Positions 41,344 to 44,803 of a stretch of DNA of 44,803 bases are shown piece by piece. The DNA comes from a virus, in IMG/VR virus record IMGVR_UViG_3300030119_000441, positions 1 through 44,803 of that record, one strand, 5' to 3'. The notes under the pieces were generated by a model that was given only the letters and a program-made list of their open reading frames with translations, searched no databases and was not told the DNA's origin. The stretch's first letter is position 1; each line of letters begins with the position of its first letter. The translations under genes were made by a program, and so were the position numbers.

Positions 41344-41690
41344 ACATGCAACTCCTTAACTTGTTTAGGCCAGACTGGCGCTATAACTGCGATAGCTTTA
41401 CCATTCCGGCGGCGGAAACTGACCCAGACTTCAGCACTCAGTGACAGTATCTTATCCGCACCGTTAATGTAACAGCACTCATAAGTAATGTGACCGCCAT
41501 CTACTCTGTCAGGGTAAATCATCTCATTGTCATAACTGCCAGGCACTGTGCGATTCATAAACTCTTGCCAAGTCATACGGCGCAGAAAGTATCTGTCACA
41601 TTGGGCAATTGTGTCACTTGGGAGTCTGAAAGATCCTCGGAGTTGTGCGATTACCCGATGTTCTGCTTGGTGGTTAGTATTATCACTCAT
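41340..41690 (-). CDS. Hypothetical protein (116 aa)
   Basis: Mixed alpha/beta with a cluster of Cys and aromatic residues (ITYECCYINGADK) and a C-terminal beta part (EVWVSFRRRNGKAIAVIAPVW). ATGA links it to the helicase gene, and TAATG links it to the gene before. It could be a helicase partner. No family is recognised. Confidence 0.65.
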   Translation of the reverse strand: MSDNTNHQAEHRVIAQLRGSFRLPSDTIAQCDRYFLRRMTWQEFMNRTVPGSYDNEMIYPDRVDGGHITYECCYINGADKILSLSAEVWVSFRRRNGKAIAVIAPVWPKQVKELHV

Positions 41691-42745
41691 TACTTAGCTC
41701 CCCTAATCTTAGCCATACGCTCTTGGAGTTTAGCCATTGCTGACTTAGCCGCTTCCGCAGTTTCTCGGATTTCTTCTGGAGTTGGTTGGCCAGGCTTAGT
41801 AGGGTCTGCAAGTAACTCGGCTGGTGAAAGTTCCGGGGTCTGCAAGGGTCCGCTAGGGTCTGCAAGTACCTCATTCACCTTATTAGCTTTCCGGACTGGA
41901 GATGCAAAGTCTTTAAGTACCTCAGCAGTCTCATTCAGATTCCGTATAACTTCCATTGCCTGCACACTTCCCATGTCCAGATAGTCTACACAGTGCATGG
42001 AAAGTAACTCAATGTCATGAGCTTTGATTCCAGTACCTAACAGAGTGTAAGCACCTTGGGAAGAGAAAGTCAGGGTGAGTATCTTACGCCACAGTTTGGC
42101 AAGAGTTGTGCGGTTACCTTTACCGTCAGTAACTGTGGTAGTTGGGAATGGAGCAGCTTTCTCAAGCCAGTTACATATAGCTTGAGCAAACTTTTCGTGT
42201 TCTTTAGGTCGCATAGGTGAGCCACGCAGACCACGCAAGATAATTTCCTGCACTGAGTGATCATTCTCAAATGACTCAGCCTCTCGTGCAGCTTTATTCA
42301 GTTTGCGAACTGCATCACTATCAATAGATACTGTTCGGGAAAAGTAAGCAATGCGCAAGTCTTTAAGATAGTCATGCAAGTTGCTCAGGTTCTCCTCACT
42401 CAGCCGGAACTTCGGGAGTCTGTCTGCAAAAGTAACTCCGCTAATTTTAGTAGCTAGTTCCGCAAACAACTCCATGTGCTTGACAAAGTAAGGCAGGTAT
42501 TTAGGGAAGTGCTTAGATTTAAGTGCTGGCAGTTCAACACAGGGTAGCTTAGTTATATAAGCCAGAGCGAGCAAGTAAGTCTCAGTATCTGTCAGTTTAC
42601 CTGCTGCAAAACTCTCCAGATATGTCTCATTCAGTTGGTGAGGATACATTGCCGGTGACAACATTGGATGGATATGCACAGTTTCTCCAGCAGCGGGAGT
42701 TGATACTGTCCAAGATAGTCCAGATATAGGGCAAGTAAGTTTCAT
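41690..42745 (-). CDS. Hypothetical protein (351 aa) with repeated C-terminal motif
   Basis: The N-terminus begins with CPISGLSW, a short Cys-containing turn like a small zinc knuckle half. The main body (residues about 30-280) is helical and globular. The tail (about 295-335) has a repeated LADP(S/T) plus Pro-rich motif, encoded by DNA that repeats GTCTGCAA on the + strand three times (41804, 41838 and 41858 areas). The end is a helical coiled region. AAGGAC precedes the ATG. It lies upstream of the helicase, so a replication role such as loader or origin factor is possible but unproven. Confidence 0.6.
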   Translation of the reverse strand: MKLTCPISGLSWTVSTPAAGETVHIHPMLSPAMYPHQLNETYLESFAAGKLTDTETYLLALAYITKLPCVELPALKSKHFPKYLPYFVKHMELFAELATKISGVTFADRLPKFRLSEENLSNLHDYLKDLRIAYFSRTVSIDSDAVRKLNKAAREAESFENDHSVQEIILRGLRGSPMRPKEHEKFAQAICNWLEKAAPFPTTTVTDGKGNRTTLAKLWRKILTLTFSSQGAYTLLGTGIKAHDIELLSMHCVDYLDMGSVQAMEVIRNLNETAEVLKDFASPVRKANKVNEVLADPSGPLQTPELSPAELLADPTKPGQPTPEEIRETAEAAKSAMAKLQERMAKIRGAK

Positions 42746-42823
42746 ATATTAAGTCCTTAAAAGGATAGTTTCTAAAGGTTGAGTGGGCGAGGCTGCTAAC
42801 TGACTGAGTATCTAACTGCTAGC

Positions 42824-42886
42824 GAACTCTAACTCTAACTCCAACTCTAACCTGTCTGCAATGCAAGGGTCTGCAAAGTCTGCAAA
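42824..42886. repeat. Hexamer tandem repeat plus three GTCTGCAA repeats (possible iterons)
   Basis: Within a 142-base intergenic gap, AACTCT-type hexamers run four times (42825-42851), followed by GTCTGCAA at 42854-42861, 42869-42876 and 42879-42886. Three more GTCTGCAA copies lie about 1 kb away inside the 351-residue gene. No gene is supported in the gap. The repeats could be binding sites for a replication or regulatory protein. Confidence 0.55.
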
Positions 42887-42887
42887 G

Positions 42888-43328
42888 TTATGCCCGGATA
42901 TTAACTTGTGGCATTTCATAACCATGAAATTCAGCATACTCTTTTGCTGCATTGTAGTCAGCTTGGCTAACTGCCATACCAGAGACTGCTGCAAGTTCCA
43001 CAATTTGCCAAGAACTGTACTGAACTTCTGGGCTAGAGTAGTCTAAGTCTTGGCCAGTTATAGCCTTTGCCTGACTCGCACTAGCTTCAGGACCAAGTAA
43101 CTCTTGGCGAATAAGATCAGTCTGAGTTGCTCGGGGTCCAGTATTTACATAAGCTGGTTTAACTGCGCCCATATTGATCTTAACCAATTGCATCTGTACA
43201 ACTTTGTATGCTGAGTTAGCAGTTTCATTAGTTGCACAGTATGGTTCAAGAGCCTGACTGATAACTTTCAGCTCATCAGCAGTCAGAGAGGGACGGTACT
43301 TAGCGGATTTAGTTAGATCATTAGTCAT
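42888..43328 (-). CDS. Hypothetical protein (146 aa)
   Basis: Helical, with an N-terminal KSAKYRPSLTADELKVI stretch and a C-terminal helix with AKEYAEFHGYEMP. AAGGTAAC lies upstream of the ATG, which follows the stop of the interrupted 96-codon gene by one base. No domain is recognised. Confidence 0.65.
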   Translation of the reverse strand: MTNDLTKSAKYRPSLTADELKVISQALEPYCATNETANSAYKVVQMQLVKINMGAVKPAYVNTGPRATQTDLIRQELLGPEASASQAKAITGQDLDYSSPEVQYSSWQIVELAAVSGMAVSQADYNAAKEYAEFHGYEMPQVNIRA

Positions 43329-43329
43329 T

Positions 43330-43620
43330 TTAGTTACCTTGTTTATGTTGGTTATTCATATAGTTAATGTTAGCAAAAAACATTTTGTGTTGAATTGAGG
43401 CATCCAGCAACTTAAAGTTTCTTTGCAGTCTTTTAACTATAGCTACTCGTTGTGATTCAGGCAGTTTTCACCAAGCAGTTCTGTAAACTTTTAAGTCATC
43501 GTTTCTTTTAAGCTCGATCATGAAAAAAGTTAATCGGTTAAGAGACTGCTCTGGTGTCATTTCCTCTGGCGCAGCAGTAAACTGGTGAGGATAAGTTTCG
43601 CGCTCTTGTTTATCAGCCAT
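43330..43620 (-). pseudogene. 96-codon gene interrupted by one in-frame TGA
   Basis: From ATG 43620 (GGAG site upstream) the frame runs 50 codons to TGG-TGA (TGA at 43470-43468), then continues open for 45 more codons to TAA (43332-43330), one base before the next ATG. The protein reads MADKQERETYPHQF ... VYRTAW-stop-KLPESQRVAIVK ... NNQHKQGN. The part after the stop is helical and gene-like, and its end has the tight spacing of this operon. The stop may be a point mutation (TGG, CGA or GGA to TGA), a read-through site, or a sequencing error. Confidence 0.7.
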
Positions 43621-43626
43621 TGTCAG

Positions 43627-44022
43627 TTACTCCATTCCAATTGAGGCCAGTTGTTTACGCCACTCAGTATAGACAGTACCAGTCAGGCAGTCTGCATCAG
43701 TTAGCTCAATGCGATACTCTTCCCATACTTTGTCTTTCAGTCCATTAGGAACTGCTACTGATCCGCAAAGTCTTAGCTCAGAGAGTTTCACAACTTGCAT
43801 CATATAGTGACCGTGATCTTTACTCTTACCCCAGCAAACTACACTCAGAGTGGACATTAAATCAGAGTGCTGAGTTGGATAGTGTGAGTCAACCCAGACT
43901 AATGAGTTAGGCTTAAGATAGTGGTTTAAAGGTGCGCAACCTTTAGTAACTACCAGAACTTTACCTTTAATAACAGGCAAGTCATCTTTAGTCAGTTCCA
44001 CATGCTGGTAACCGTGAGTCAT
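43627..44022 (-). CDS. Hypothetical protein (131 aa)
   Basis: I start at the ATG at 44022 (MTHGYQHVE), with AAGGAC 7 bases upstream; the longer frame to 44181 runs inside the previous gene. The sequence has several beta-like strands (KGKVLVVTKG, SLVWVDSHYP, LSVVCWG) and a C-terminal helix, suggesting a small alpha/beta domain. No family is recognised. It is an early gene near the start of the leftward operon. Confidence 0.65.
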   Translation of the reverse strand: MTHGYQHVELTKDDLPVIKGKVLVVTKGCAPLNHYLKPNSLVWVDSHYPTQHSDLMSTLSVVCWGKSKDHGHYMMQVVKLSELRLCGSVAVPNGLKDKVWEEYRIELTDADCLTGTVYTEWRKQLASIGME

Positions 44023-44026
44023 TGTA

Positions 44027-44428
44027 TTAGTCCTTATAAGTGATAACTGATTTGAGTAGTGCAATTCGAGCTTTCTTTGACTTAGGCCGCTTAGCCCAGT
44101 TTGAAAAGATAGCGAATCGCAGTTTGTGCATAGTTGATTGATAGCAGAACTTCGGGTTATTCCAGACTCCCCAGTATTCATCAGTTTCTTGGAATGCCTG
44201 AATGTAAGGTACTACAATTGAGTTACTGCGGCCATTTGGTAGACTCAGGTAAGTGTGGATACTTTTGGCTACTTTCACATATTCTTTAAATGATATGAGT
44301 TTATGAGTTACCGCTAGACCTACCTCATTACACATATACCAACCATCAGTAGGTTGATATTTACTATCTATGTGAGTCAGTAGAGTGTTAAATATTTCCT
44401 GAACTGATCTAACTTTGTTAGTGCTCAT
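44027..44428 (-). CDS. Hypothetical protein (133 aa), first gene of the leftward operon
   Basis: Helical N-terminus (SVQEIFNTLLTHI), aromatic-rich middle (DGWYMCNEVGL), and a basic C-terminus (WAKRPKSKKARIALLKS) that could bind nucleic acid. AAGGAT lies 8 bases before the ATG. Upstream is the AT-rich repeat region that should hold the operon promoter. Its 5' end is duplicated at 1-63. Position suggests an immediate-early protein, for example a host-takeover factor. Confidence 0.65.
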   Translation of the reverse strand: MSTNKVRSVQEIFNTLLTHIDSKYQPTDGWYMCNEVGLAVTHKLISFKEYVKVAKSIHTYLSLPNGRSNSIVVPYIQAFQETDEYWGVWNNPKFCYQSTMHKLRFAIFSNWAKRPKSKKARIALLKSVITYKD

Positions 44429-44803
44429 AAGTTTCTATCCTTTTCTGAGTTTCTAATTCTAGCTTGCCAGCGCCTCGGTTTGCCGAATTGTCGCGCGCGA
44501 CGGCTTGCCAGCCAACCAACCATAACACGCGGGCGCCCATGCGGTCAAGCCCCCTATGCCCTGTGCGCCTCGGTTAGTTATTACTGTATATTTACTTACT
44601 ATCCTCATCTGTATAACTTATCTCAGTCTATGTTATTTATGGTCCTATCATTAACGGTATATATCTATACCCTATTAAAAATTATAAAACTAAAACAATA
44701 TAGGGTAAGTTATATAGACTATATAAGATGGGATATTGTGGGATAGTAAGCTAGTGTTAGATAGTAATAGATACTAGGGTAATTAAGTAGGCAAGGCGCG
44801 TGG
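44366..44803. repeat. Right copy of imperfect terminal direct repeat
   Basis: Aligned to 1-438 without gaps, with 26 mismatches. The mismatches avoid the coding part (44366-44428) and cluster at about 44494-44643 and 44730-44741. It contains the early gene start, GC-rich arm and AT-rich core. The - strand promoter for the early operon should lie here. Confidence 0.9.

Noticed and set aside
42812-43003. 63-codon ORF with a repeated Leu-Glu stretch
   Set aside because: It is the translation of the hexamer tandem repeat and overlaps a better supported gene; no start signal.
43330-43620. General reassignment of TGA to an amino acid in this phage
   Set aside because: TGA terminates many well-defined genes, including terL and several ATGA-coupled genes, so only a local event is supported.
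1-44803. CRISPR array, insertion sequence, integrase or attachment site
   Set aside because: No regularly spaced direct repeats with spacers, no transposase or recombinase motif and no tRNA-overlapping repeat were seen.

Overview
The window looks like one complete, tailed, podovirus-type bacteriophage genome (Caudoviricetes, T7-like virion plan). The first 438 bases recur at the end (44366-44803) at about 94% identity without indels, so the unit length is about 44,365 bp, with either a terminal repeat or a circular-assembly overlap. The Rz/Rz1 spanin pair and the small M15-type endolysin point to a Gram-negative host. I see no integrase, repressor, toxin or CRISPR array, and no phage RNA polymerase, so a lytic phage transcribed by host RNA polymerase is the simplest reading. 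The host cannot be named from the sequence alone.

Layout. (1) 64-600: non-coding and AT-rich, flanked by GC-rich inverted repeats, ending in a leftward terminator. (2) 620-2336: four leftward genes of unknown function. (3) 2337-2779: a divergent control region with an extended -10 promoter reading right. (4) 2780-27425: rightward late genes: small and large terminase, portal, scaffold, major capsid, tail adaptor, collagen-like fibre, receptor-binding-type protein, a glycosyltransferase-like protein, a holin candidate, tail proteins, endolysin, spanins and three internal virion (ejection) proteins. A bidirectional terminator closes this block at 27437-27475. (5) 44428-27655: leftward replication and nucleotide-metabolism genes: SF1 helicase, an abundant unknown protein, dimeric dUTPase, Cas4/RecB-type nuclease, Sak4-like ATPase, probable ssDNA-binding protein, tRNA-Arg(UCU), C39-like cysteine peptidase, family A DNA polymerase, DUF3987-type ATPase, DUF6378 protein and an RNase T-like exonuclease. 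Most genes are tightly packed, with ATGA or TAATG overlaps.

The most striking observation is a pair of homologous structured RNAs, each about 150 nt. One (4899-5060, + strand) fills the gap between terL and the portal gene. The other (27505-27651, - strand) directly follows the last gene of the leftward operon. They share an ordered set of short sequence motifs, and their helices have the same positions but different base pairs, i.e. compensatory changes. I do not recognise the family. Other notable items are a 96-codon gene split by one in-frame TGA (missed by length-based gene calling), two overprinted genes (inside the small terminase and inside a disordered early protein), a paralogous pair of abundant-type proteins sharing a C-terminal tail with a third protein, an mRNA leader hairpin starting at a predicted promoter, and GTCTGCAA repeats that could be iterons.
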